Shown here piece after piece: positions 1 to 7,324 of a stretch of 64,000 nucleotides of DNA. Each line of letters begins with the position of its first letter. Position 1 is the stretch's first letter. Both the position numbers and the translations under genes were made by a program. The DNA is from JBCBJX01 sp964342855 (GTDB taxonomy: Bacteria; Pseudomonadota; Alphaproteobacteria; Caulobacterales; Parvularculaceae). The stretch is from positions 1 to 64,000 of the forward strand of contig CAYFIB010000005.1 in the NCBI GenBank assembly GCA_964342855.1. Direction: 5' to 3'. The notes under the pieces are model-generated. The model ran no database searches and had not been told where the DNA came from. It was given only the letters and a program-made list of their open reading frames with translations.

Positions 1-72
1 CCCCAGATGCTTCACCCCGTTGATGTAGGGAAGCGCGGAGGTGATCAGAATGCGGCGGCGGTCGGCGGGCAT
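1..72 (-). CDS. metG: methionyl-tRNA synthetase, N-terminal 24 codons (partial)
   Basis: The reverse strand from 72 reads MPADRRRILITSALPYINGV and then KHLG up to the window edge. This is the first strand and ATP-binding loop of class I methionyl-tRNA synthetase; the ITSALPYxNG block is diagnostic. The enzyme charges tRNA(Met) in the cytosol. The rest of the gene lies outside the window, so the domain type and length cannot be judged. The gene runs leftward in the same direction as the MFS carrier behind it, with 68 bases between. Confidence 0.9.
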   Translation of the reverse strand, partial: MPADRRRILITSALPYINGVKHLG

Positions 73-140
73 GGCGTTTATCCGGCGGCTTTCGTGAGCC
101 GCCGGATATAGAGAGCCCCGGCGTTGAACACCACCGGGCT

Positions 141-1538
141 TTAAGCGTTCTCAGCTTCGGCCTTCGCCCAGTCGCGCTCCACCTGTCGGCTCGCCCAGAA
201 GAACGCCGCTACGCCGAGAAGGCTGGTGCCGATGACGCTGGAGAGCGCGACGCGCAGCGCCCGCTCTTCACCCATAGCCCCGGTCAGCCCCTCCGACAGA
301 AAGCCGACAAAGCTCGGTCCGATGCCGAGGGCGATCAGGTTGAGCACGAAGAAGAGGATTGCGGTCGAGAGCGCGCGGAGGCGTAGCGGCGCGAGCGTCT
401 GCGCGACGGCGAAGGTCGGCCCGAGATAAAAGCCGATCGTCATGTGAGCCGGGAACCAGAATATGAGCGACAATTCCGGCGTCGGCGCCCACATGGCGGC
501 GAGGAAGCACGGCGCGTTGACGAGGAGCGCAATGGCCGGGACGAGGCCGTACATTGACTTGTTCTTCTTCGCGAGGCGCTCGGTGACGGCCCCGCCGAGA
601 TAGGTGCCGAGGGAATAGGCGATGGCGTTGATGACGCCCAGCCAGATCAACACGGTCGTCATGGGCATTTCAGGGTGCGTCCGAGTGAAGAAATCGACGA
701 TCCAACCGCCGATGGCGTAGGCGCCGAAGGACGCGAGCGTGATGCCGGCGCCCATGCCGGCGTAGGTCGGGATCGACCAGAGCTTCGTGCCCGCCTTGAA
801 AATCTGGATCGTCTCAGACCAGACCGTCGCCAGCACCCCGCCGGAGGCTTTTTCTTCGGCGACGGCTTGCCTTGGGCCGTCGGCGGCGCCCCGTTCAGGC
901 TCGCGGACCGTCAGCTTCAGGAGGATGGCGAGGATCACGCCGGGGATGCCGACGATGATCATCGCCGTCCGCCACACGCTCGGGTCCTGCACCTCGCCGG
1001 TCTGGAGCGCGGCAAGCAGCCAGGCGAAAGCGAAATAGCCGAGCGCGATGCCGATCGGGATACCCATGGCGTAAATCGCCATCGCCACCGGCCGACGCTC
1101 TTTGTCGAAATAGTCCGAGATGACCGAGTGGGACGGCGGCGTCCCGCCCGCCTCGCCGATGCCGACGCCGATGCGGGCTAGGGCAAGCTGCGTGAAGTTC
1201 TGCGCGAACCCCGACAGGGTTGTGAATCCGCTCCAGAGCGCGAGCGAGACGGAGATGATGGTCACGCGATTGGCGCGGTCGGCAAACCGGGCGATCGGTA
1301 TGCCGAGGAAGGTGTAGAGGATGGCGAAGAGAATGCCTTTCAGCGCCCCGAGCTGACCGTCCGTCAGTCCGAGATCCTGTTTGATCAGAGGGGAGATGAT
1401 CCCGATGATCTGCCGGTCGATGAAGTTGAAGGTATAGACCATCGTCAGCAGGACGAGAACGTAATAGCTGTAGGCGACGCCCGAGCGCTCGGCGGGGGCG
1501 CCGGCGGCGGGTTTCGCGTCGGCGACGGCTTCACTCAT
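141..1538 (-). CDS. MFS transporter, spinster-like family
   Basis: The product is about 465 residues with roughly 12 hydrophobic segments. TM1 carries FNFIDRQIIGI, followed by the loop motif GIPIARFADRANRV between TM2 and TM3 and the GVGIGEAGG block of TM4-5. These are typical of the spinster (Spns-like) branch of the major facilitator superfamily, common in marine and sphingomonad-type alphaproteobacteria. The substrate is unknown; lipids, aromatic acids and drugs are all possible. The open frame extends upstream to 1817, but that part overlaps the divergent oxidoreductase and does not look like a membrane protein. The ATG at 1538 (MSEAVADAKP) follows an AGGAC ribosome site and was chosen. 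Confidence 0.85.
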   Translation of the reverse strand: MSEAVADAKPAAGAPAERSGVAYSYYVLVLLTMVYTFNFIDRQIIGIISPLIKQDLGLTDGQLGALKGILFAILYTFLGIPIARFADRANRVTIISVSLALWSGFTTLSGFAQNFTQLALARIGVGIGEAGGTPPSHSVISDYFDKERRPVAMAIYAMGIPIGIALGYFAFAWLLAALQTGEVQDPSVWRTAMIIVGIPGVILAILLKLTVREPERGAADGPRQAVAEEKASGGVLATVWSETIQIFKAGTKLWSIPTYAGMGAGITLASFGAYAIGGWIVDFFTRTHPEMPMTTVLIWLGVINAIAYSLGTYLGGAVTERLAKKNKSMYGLVPAIALLVNAPCFLAAMWAPTPELSLIFWFPAHMTIGFYLGPTFAVAQTLAPLRLRALSTAILFFVLNLIALGIGPSFVGFLSEGLTGAMGEERALRVALSSVIGTSLLGVAAFFWASRQVERDWAKAEAENA

Positions 1539-1661
1539 CAGCTTCAAAGTCCTCCAAAATCGACGCCTGCTGCGCCGCGCGCTTTCACTCTTCGCGGCAC
1601 CCTGCGAAAGTCGCCGCGAGCGCGCAATGTTTTTGCGCTGCAGCAAAATTGGAGCCCCGCG

Positions 1662-2672
1662 ATGAAAGCGATCGTCAGCGCCGAGCCCGGCGGACCGGAG
1701 ACCCTGAAACTCGTCGAGCAGGAGACGCCTGCGCCCGGCCCCGGTCAGGCGCTGCTCGCAGTGAAAGCGTCGGGGGTCAATTTTCCGGACACCCTCATCA
1801 TCCGCGACCTGTATCAATTCCGGCCCGAGCGTCCGTTCACGCCCGGCGGAGAGGCCGCGGGCGTCATCGAAGCGGTCGGCGACGGCGTCACGACCCTGAA
1901 ACCCGGCGACCGCGTGCTCGCGAGCATGTTAACCGGCGGCTACGCCACCCACGCCCTCATCGACGCGCCGCGAGCGGTGAAAATTCCCGACGCCATGCCC
2001 TTCGACGAGGCGGCGGCGTTCCTCATGACCTACGGCACCTCCCACCACGCCCTGAAAGACCGGGCGCGGATCAAGGAAGGCGAGATCCTGTTCATTCTCG
2101 GCGCGGCGGGCGGCGTCGGCTCCGCGGCCATCGAGCTCGGCAAGGCCATGGGCGCGAAGGTGATCGCGGGCGTCTCGTCCGAAGAAAAAGCCGCCTTCTG
2201 CAAGGAGATCGGCGCAGACGCGGCCATCGTCTACCCGACCGGCGAGCTGGATCGTGATGCGCAGAAAGCGCTCTCCAACGACATTAAAGCGGCGGCGAAA
2301 GAGCTCGGCGGCTCGGACGGCGTCGATGTCGTGTACGACTCAGTGGGCGGCGCTTACGCTGAACCCGCCGTGCGCGCCCTCGCCTGGGAAGGCCGTTTCC
2401 TTGTGGTCGGCTTCCCGGCGGGCATCCCGAAGCTGCCGCTGAACCTCACGCTCCTCAAGGGCTGCCAGATCGTCGGCGTCTTCTGGGGCGCCTTCACCAT
2501 GCGCGACCCGAAGGGCCACGCGGAGAACGTCGCCGATCTCATGAACCTCTACTCCACCGGCAAGATCCGCCCGCGGGTGACGGCGCGCTATGCGCTGGAG
2601 GACGCGGCCAAGGCGCTCGGCGATGTCGAAACGCGCAAGGCGACCGGCAAAATCGTTCTGACGTCCGAGTAG
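1662..2672 (+). CDS. NADPH:quinone oxidoreductase, zinc-free MDR family
   Basis: The product is 336 residues of the medium-chain dehydrogenase/reductase fold, without the zinc-binding cysteines of alcohol dehydrogenases. The N-terminal GroES-like domain has VKASGVNFPDTLIIRDLYQ. The Rossmann nucleotide site is the AAGGVGSAAIELGKAMG block near residue 150. Proteins of this type reduce quinones or enones with NADPH in the cytosol, or act as enoyl reductases; the true substrate here is not known. The ATG follows a GGAG ribosome site. The gene is transcribed divergently from the MFS carrier and ends before a 56-residue lipoprotein gene. Confidence 0.85.
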   Translation: MKAIVSAEPGGPETLKLVEQETPAPGPGQALLAVKASGVNFPDTLIIRDLYQFRPERPFTPGGEAAGVIEAVGDGVTTLKPGDRVLASMLTGGYATHALIDAPRAVKIPDAMPFDEAAAFLMTYGTSHHALKDRARIKEGEILFILGAAGGVGSAAIELGKAMGAKVIAGVSSEEKAAFCKEIGADAAIVYPTGELDRDAQKALSNDIKAAAKELGGSDGVDVVYDSVGGAYAEPAVRALAWEGRFLVVGFPAGIPKLPLNLTLLKGCQIVGVFWGAFTMRDPKGHAENVADLMNLYSTGKIRPRVTARYALEDAAKALGDVETRKATGKIVLTSE

Positions 2673-2720
2673 TGCGGCTCGCCGCATGGCGGATTGCCGA
2701 ACGGTAATGTTCCGGGGTTT

Positions 2721-2750
2721 CCTCAACTCAGCGAGGGGCGCGAGTTGAGG
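2721..2750 (+). promoter_or_regulatory. hairpin whose 3' arm holds the lipoprotein ribosome site
   Basis: CCTCAACTC (2721-2729) and GAGTTGAGG (2742-2750) are perfect 9-bp inverted arms with a 12-base loop. The right arm and the next two bases form the GAGGAG ribosome site of the lipoprotein starting at 2759. In RNA the site would be partly paired. This could tune translation, or it could be a weak terminator for the oxidoreductase gene, although no U-tract follows. Confidence 0.5.
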
Positions 2751-2758
2751 AGCACCAC

Positions 2759-2929
2759 ATGATCCGTTTTCTGAAAATCATCGCCGCCGGGGCGGCGGTC
2801 GTCTCATTGTCCGCCTGCATTGTCGTCATCCGCGATGACGATGACGAGGCCGATTTCGCGCGCCGCGCGCCCGCGGAACTGGCGCCGGTCGCGGCGGATG
2901 AGGCGGTTGATGAAAGCGCTGAGGGTTGA
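2759..2929 (+). CDS. small lipoprotein, 56 residues, unknown function
   Basis: The reading MIRFLKIIAAGAAVVSLSAC is a lipoprotein signal ending in the lipobox LSAC, with Cys20 as the predicted lipidated residue. The mature part is about 36 residues: a short hydrophobic IVVI, an acidic run RDDDDE, then an Ala/Glu/Asp-rich tail. A GAGGAG ribosome site sits 7 bases before the ATG. The family is not recognised. The product is probably membrane-anchored on the periplasmic side. Small acidic lipoproteins of this kind are common and poorly conserved. Confidence 0.65.
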   Translation: MIRFLKIIAAGAAVVSLSACIVVIRDDDDEADFARRAPAELAPVAADEAVDESAEG

Positions 2930-2956
2930 TCATCTTCAACCGGAGCGTCGAAAACC

Positions 2957-3066
2957 GTCTTCCCGGACGCGCGAAGCGCGATCCGGGATCCAACTCGGAC
3001 GCCCGCGGAGCGCAGAAAACATCAGAGATGGGTCCCGGATAGCGGCTGCGCCGCTTCCGGGATGAC
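2957..3066. repeat. paired palindromic repeats, GTCATCCCGG family
   Basis: Two units face each other. The left unit (2957-2991) has GTCTTCCCGGA, a variable palindrome CGCGCGAAGCGCG, then ATCCGGGATCC. The right unit (3030-3066) is the inverted form, reading GTCATCCCGGA...ATCCGGGACCC on the minus strand. The same unit appears twice at 31555-31657. This looks like a REP/BIME-type dispersed intergenic element lying downstream of the two convergent genes. Confidence 0.75.
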
Positions 3067-3083
3067 GCTTACAAAGCCGCTCC

Positions 3084-4109
3084 CTACTCCCCATAAATCG
3101 CAACATACGGCTCGGCGCCTTCCTTGCGCCAGGCGCGGAACATGCCGTCCGTGTTGAAGGGCGTCGCGATCTCGCCGTTTGCGCCGAGGACGATGACGCC
3201 GCCGGTCCCTTCCGTCGCCGAGAGACGGTTGAAGATGACGTCGTCGGCAGCGTCCGTGACGGTTTTCCCGCCGTATTCGACTTGCGCGCAGATGTCCCGC
3301 GCGATGGTGAGGCGGATGAAATATTCGCCCCAGCCCGTCGCCGAGACGCCGCATGAGTTATTGTCGGCATAGGTCCCGGCGCCGATGATCGGCGAATCCC
3401 CCACCCGGCCCCAGCGCTTGTAGGTCATGCCGCCGGTGGACGTGCCCGCGGCGAGGTTCCCGTCCCGATCCAGCGCGACGGCGCCGACGGTGCCGAACTT
3501 GAATTCAGCCGGCAGGCTCGCCCCGCGTTCGGCGCGCTCGATGGCGCGCTGCAGGCTCTCCCAGCGGCGCTCCGTATAGAAATATTGCGGATCGACGAGC
3601 TCAAGCCCCTGCTCTTCGGCGAAGGTCTCCGCCCCCTCGCGGGCCATCATCACGTGGACGGATTTGTCCATCACGGCGCGGGCGAGGAGGATCGGGTTCT
3701 TCACGCGTTTGACGCCGGCGACGGCGCCGGCGTTCCGCGTCGCGCCGTCCATGATCGAGGCGTCGAGCTCGTTCGTCCCCTCGCTCGTAAAGACCGCGCC
3801 TTTGCCCGCATTGAATTTCGGATCGTCTTCGAGGCGCATGATGGCGGCGATGACCGCGTCGATGCTGGAGCCGCCCGCATCGAGCACGGCGTAGCCCGCA
3901 TCGCGCGCCTCCTCGAGGGCGAGGATGTGCGCCGCCTCTTCTTCCGGCGTGTACCGACCGGGCGCAAGAGCGCCCGCGCCGCCGTGAATGACGATGGCGA
4001 TGGGGCGGGCGTTCGTCGATTGGGCTTCAGGCTGTCGGGGGTCGGTCTCGGCGCCGCAGGCGGCGAGCGCCAGCGCGGCGATTAAGGCGAGTGCGCGACG
4101 TGCGATCAT
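3084..4109 (-). CDS. isoaspartyl peptidase/L-asparaginase, Ntn-hydrolase, exported
   Basis: This 341-residue member of the plant-type asparaginase (T2) family begins with an export signal ending LALAAC (Cys18), so it is probably a lipoprotein. The core starts IAIVIHGGAGAL. The autoprocessing nucleophile is Thr207 in FKFGTVGAVALD, followed by the conserved STGGMTYKRWGRVGDSPIIGAGTYADN region. The precursor should cleave before Thr207 into alpha and beta subunits that hydrolyse beta-aspartyl (isoaspartyl) dipeptides and asparagine. A periplasmic or membrane location would suit peptide salvage. The ribosome site lies inside a hairpin just upstream (4114-4140). Confidence 0.88.
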   Translation of the reverse strand: MIARRALALIAALALAACGAETDPRQPEAQSTNARPIAIVIHGGAGALAPGRYTPEEEAAHILALEEARDAGYAVLDAGGSSIDAVIAAIMRLEDDPKFNAGKGAVFTSEGTNELDASIMDGATRNAGAVAGVKRVKNPILLARAVMDKSVHVMMAREGAETFAEEQGLELVDPQYFYTERRWESLQRAIERAERGASLPAEFKFGTVGAVALDRDGNLAAGTSTGGMTYKRWGRVGDSPIIGAGTYADNNSCGVSATGWGEYFIRLTIARDICAQVEYGGKTVTDAADDVIFNRLSATEGTGGVIVLGANGEIATPFNTDGMFRAWRKEGAEPYVAIYGE

Positions 4110-4113
4110 GAAC

Positions 4114-4140
4114 GGCTCCTCCGGTTTCAGCGGAGGAGCC
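4114..4140 (-). promoter_or_regulatory. hairpin enclosing the asparaginase ribosome site
   Basis: Read on the minus strand, GGCTCCTCCG, a 7-base loop and CGGAGGAGCC form a perfect 10-bp stem that ends 4 bases before the ATG at 4109. The whole GGAGGAG ribosome site is in the 3' arm, so it is predicted to be masked. There is no U-tract, which argues against a terminator for the HerA-like gene upstream. Confidence 0.6.
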
Positions 4141-4177
4141 TAGCGCGGCGCGCCGCCCCATCAAGGGCGGCGGTCGG

Positions 4178-5899
4178 TTATTGGGTGCGCCCGGCCGAGC
4201 GCCAGCGCGCGATGGCTTGCTGCACGATGCTCGCGTCTTCCAGCGGCGTCGTCCACGCCTGACGGAGATTGGCGCGGGTGGAGCGCGGCAGGCGCTGTTT
4301 CGCGAGGGCGTCGAAGCGCATGCGCGTCGGGATCTGCACGCCTTCGCCGAGAATGACCGCCTCGCCGACCGACAACGCCGGCAGCGCGTCCATCAGGGCG
4401 TTCGATGCTTCGGGCACGGAAGAGCGCAGGACTTCGCAGTCGCCGCCATTGACCGTCCGCATGGCGACCATGGTGTTGCACTGGGAAAGCACGGTCTGAT
4501 CGAGATCGGACGGGCGTTGCGAAACAACGATGAGCGAGACGCCGTATTTGCGGCCCTCTTTCGCGATGCGCGCGAGGTTCTTGCGGGCCGGCGCGAAACC
4601 GCGGGACGTGTCGGCGGGGATGTAACGGTGCGCTTCCTCACAGACGAGCGTCACCGGCGCGGCGGCGCCCGACCAGAGGCCGAACTCGAACATGAGGCGC
4701 GAGACGGCGGCGACGACGACGTCGATGGCCGCTTCCGGCAGCCCGGCGAGTTCGAGGATCGTCACTGGACGGCCGTTCGTCGGAATGCGGAGGAGGTTCG
4801 CGATGATGTCGGCCATCGTGTCCTGCACCGTGATGCGGCCAAACATGAAGGCGTAACGGGCGTCCTGGGTGATCGCCTCGATGCGCTGCTTCAGCGCTTT
4901 GTAAGGCGCGAGCGTCTGGCGGTTGTCGAGCTTGCCGAGGGCGGAGTCGAGGAAGCCGATGACGTCGGAGATGCGGTAAGGCGACGGCGTGTCGACGCTC
5001 GGGCCTTGCGCGCCCGCATTGCGACGGGTCTGCTGCTCGCCGGCCGAGGCGTTCATGCGTTTCGCCGCAGTGATGATCTCCGCGAGGATGTCGATCTGCT
5101 TGCGCGCTTCTTCCGGGTTCACATCGACGAAGAGGATCGCGCAGAGCTCTTCAAAGGTGAGCATCCAGTACGGAAGATCGAGGGTCGAGGAGTTCACGAC
5201 TTCCGCGCGATCGCCGAGGCTCGCCGCGTACTCATTGTGCGGATCGAGCACGACCATGTGCGCTTCGGGCAGCTTGTTGATGATCGTGTTGAGAATGAGC
5301 GCCGTCGCGCAGGACTTGCCCGAGCCCGTCGAGCCGACGATGGCGGCGTGGCGGCTGATGAACTCGCCGATGCGCAGGACCGCCGGGATGGCGAGGTTCT
5401 GCTTCAGGCGCCCGACCGGCACGTTGAGCGACTGATTGAGACCGTAGGCGGTGCGCAGTTCTTTTTCCTGCGCGACCAGGACCGGGTCGCCGAGGGACGG
5501 ATAGAAAGAGACGCCGCGGGTGAAGCGCGGTTTGCCGTCCACCTGACCTTCAAAATATTCGCCGATCAGCTCGACTTCGACGACCCAAAGCTCGTCCTCG
5601 GAGCCTTCGCGACCGCTCGGCGCGGGAACCGACAGCCCTGCGACCGTCGCGATGACCGAGGTGCGCTTTGTGCGGATGGCGATGGCGGAGCCGATTTCCG
5701 GCGAGTACGGCTTGCCGCCGTGTTGGCTCTGCAGAAGGACGATCGCCGAAGAGCCGGAGACCGACACCACGCGGCCGATCGGGCCGCCGGCGAGTTCCTC
5801 ATCGGGTCGCGCCGCGTTCTCTTCGGCGAGATCGAAGTCCGCGACCTTGGGCGGCGGCGCGGAGCCGTCTTCGTTCAGGATCTCAGCGAGGTCCGCCAC
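4178..5899 (-). CDS. HerA-type ATPase (DUF87/VirB4-FtsK-like)
   Basis: This 573-residue P-loop ATPase has an N-terminal beta-rich HAS-barrel-like region (about 35-150), Walker A GSTGSGKS at 189-196, Walker B VVLDPHNEY near 216-224, and late conserved blocks CEEAHRYIP and SLIVVSQRPSDL. This order is that of HerA hexameric DNA-translocating ATPases. HerA usually works with the NurA nuclease in DNA-end processing; bacterial forms also appear alone or in antiphage modules. No NurA or Sir2 partner is present. Instead the gene starts 3 bases after a histidine kinase stop, so the two are almost certainly one transcript. Confidence 0.85.
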   Translation of the reverse strand: MADLAEILNEDGSAPPPKVADFDLAEENAARPDEELAGGPIGRVVSVSGSSAIVLLQSQHGGKPYSPEIGSAIAIRTKRTSVIATVAGLSVPAPSGREGSEDELWVVEVELIGEYFEGQVDGKPRFTRGVSFYPSLGDPVLVAQEKELRTAYGLNQSLNVPVGRLKQNLAIPAVLRIGEFISRHAAIVGSTGSGKSCATALILNTIINKLPEAHMVVLDPHNEYAASLGDRAEVVNSSTLDLPYWMLTFEELCAILFVDVNPEEARKQIDILAEIITAAKRMNASAGEQQTRRNAGAQGPSVDTPSPYRISDVIGFLDSALGKLDNRQTLAPYKALKQRIEAITQDARYAFMFGRITVQDTMADIIANLLRIPTNGRPVTILELAGLPEAAIDVVVAAVSRLMFEFGLWSGAAAPVTLVCEEAHRYIPADTSRGFAPARKNLARIAKEGRKYGVSLIVVSQRPSDLDQTVLSQCNTMVAMRTVNGGDCEVLRSSVPEASNALMDALPALSVGEAVILGEGVQIPTRMRFDALAKQRLPRSTRANLRQAWTTPLEDASIVQQAIARWRSAGRTQ

Positions 5900-5902
5900 G
5901 GG

Positions 5903-7258
5903 TCACTCTCCTTTGACGTCATCGAGAAAATCGAGGATTTCGTCGTCATCCTCGAATAGGGCTGCGGGATCGAACACCTCACCGGAGGTGAACAGTTTAT
6001 CGGGGTCGGCTGGTTCAGGATCCGTGAACGGCGGCAGCTCCGGCGCCGTATTGCGCTGAAGCTCGTTGGCCGTGAGGGAGGCGACCGGCGCCGATGCGCG
6101 CGAACGGCCACGGTCCTCCACCGGATTGAAATCGGGCTCCGCATCGTCGGCGATCTCATCGTCGAAGTTCGGCTCGTCGCCGAAATCGATGCCGTCATCA
6201 TCGGGCAGCGCAGCGGCGGGCGTCGCATCGTCCGCGAGCGCTTTCAGGATGTCGTCGCCCGCAGCGTCGAAATCGTCGCCCGGCTTGAATTCGTCTTCGT
6301 CGGAATAATCGCCCGGCTCATCGGACAATGTGACCGGCGGCTCCACGGCGGGTTCGGGTTCGGCGAACCGCGCTTCGGCTTCCGGCGGCAGGTCCGGCGC
6401 GGTGCTGGACGCGGCGAGCGAGGCGACGACGTCCGTCGGCTTCGGTTTTTCCGTGGTCACCGGAAGCGAGAACGCCGCCTGCGTGCCGCGCCCTTTGGCC
6501 GAGCGCACGACCAGACGGCCGCCCATGGATTCCACATACATCCGCGACAGGGTGAGCCCGAGACCCATCCCGTCATGCATCCGGTCGAGGCCGGACGACA
6601 CCTGCGAAAACGGATCGAGCGCGATCGCAAGCTCAGCTGGCGTCATGCCAACGCCGTCATCTTCGACGCTGACCCATAACGGTCCGCTTTCTGATGCGGT
6701 GACGCGAATGACGATGGCGGCGTTCGCGCCGGCGAATTTCTCCGCATTGCGCAGAAGGTGGTCGATCACCTTCACGACGGCGGAGGGGTCCGCCAGCACG
6801 TGGGCGCGAGTCGCCTCCAGCTCCACTTTCGCACGCGGATGAATTTTCTCGACCGTTTCGGCGACGAGCGCGTTAAGGTCGATCGGCTGCGCTTCGGGTT
6901 GGAAGCGCCCGCTCTCCAGCGCGGCGAAATCGAGAACGCGGCTCAGAAGATCAAGCAACCGATTGGCGCTGTCGAGGACGAACGTGCAGTACTCGTCGCG
7001 TTTGTCGACGGTGAGGCCGAGCTCTTCGGCCTGGCGCAGCATGCCGGCGAAGCCGATGATGGCGTTCAGCGGCGTGCGCAACTCGTGGTTCATGTTCGCG
7101 ACGAATTCAGTGCGCGCGCGGTGGGCGAGTTGCGAGCGCACGGCCGCGGCCTTCAGCGCGACATTCGACCGGTGGCGGCGGACCGCATCGCCCATATTCG
7201 CCGAATAGACGCTGAGCAGGCTGGCCTGTTGGTCGGACGAATTGCGGACGTTGAGCAC
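5903..7258 (-). CDS. cytosolic sensor histidine kinase with acidic C-terminal tail
   Basis: The 451-residue product lacks membrane segments and any recognisable input domain. HisKA is at about 45-115 with the phosphoacceptor His58 in NMNHELRTPLNAIIGF. A HATPase_c domain follows, with VEDDGVGMTP and DGMGLGLTLSR. From about residue 285 to the end there is a long tail rich in Asp, Glu and Pro (for example DEPGDYSDEDEFKPGDDFD) that is probably disordered and could bind a partner. The short N-terminal segment may dimerise. No response regulator is adjacent; the HerA-type ATPase is directly downstream, a distinctive pairing. Confidence 0.85.
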   Translation of the reverse strand: MLNVRNSSDQQASLLSVYSANMGDAVRRHRSNVALKAAAVRSQLAHRARTEFVANMNHELRTPLNAIIGFAGMLRQAEELGLTVDKRDEYCTFVLDSANRLLDLLSRVLDFAALESGRFQPEAQPIDLNALVAETVEKIHPRAKVELEATRAHVLADPSAVVKVIDHLLRNAEKFAGANAAIVIRVTASESGPLWVSVEDDGVGMTPAELAIALDPFSQVSSGLDRMHDGMGLGLTLSRMYVESMGGRLVVRSAKGRGTQAAFSLPVTTEKPKPTDVVASLAASSTAPDLPPEAEARFAEPEPAVEPPVTLSDEPGDYSDEDEFKPGDDFDAAGDDILKALADDATPAAALPDDDGIDFGDEPNFDDEIADDAEPDFNPVEDRGRSRASAPVASLTANELQRNTAPELPPFTDPEPADPDKLFTSGEVFDPAALFEDDDEILDFLDDVKGE

Positions 7259-7324
7259 GGCGGGGGCGTCTCTTGAGCTGCGGAACGAACGCCTCTGGTT
7301 ACCGCACCGCGTCTTAAGGCCGGT

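Noticed and set aside
4178..5899. Calling the HerA-type ATPase part of a HerA-SIR2 or HerA-DUF4297 antiphage system
   Set aside because: Neither partner is present, and the ATPase lies in backbone-like DNA beside a histidine kinase.
4181..5959. A 592-codon frame antisense to the HerA-like gene
   Set aside because: It is a composition-driven shadow in GC-rich DNA, full of Arg/Asp/Ala. The opposite strand has Walker motifs and conserved ATPase blocks.
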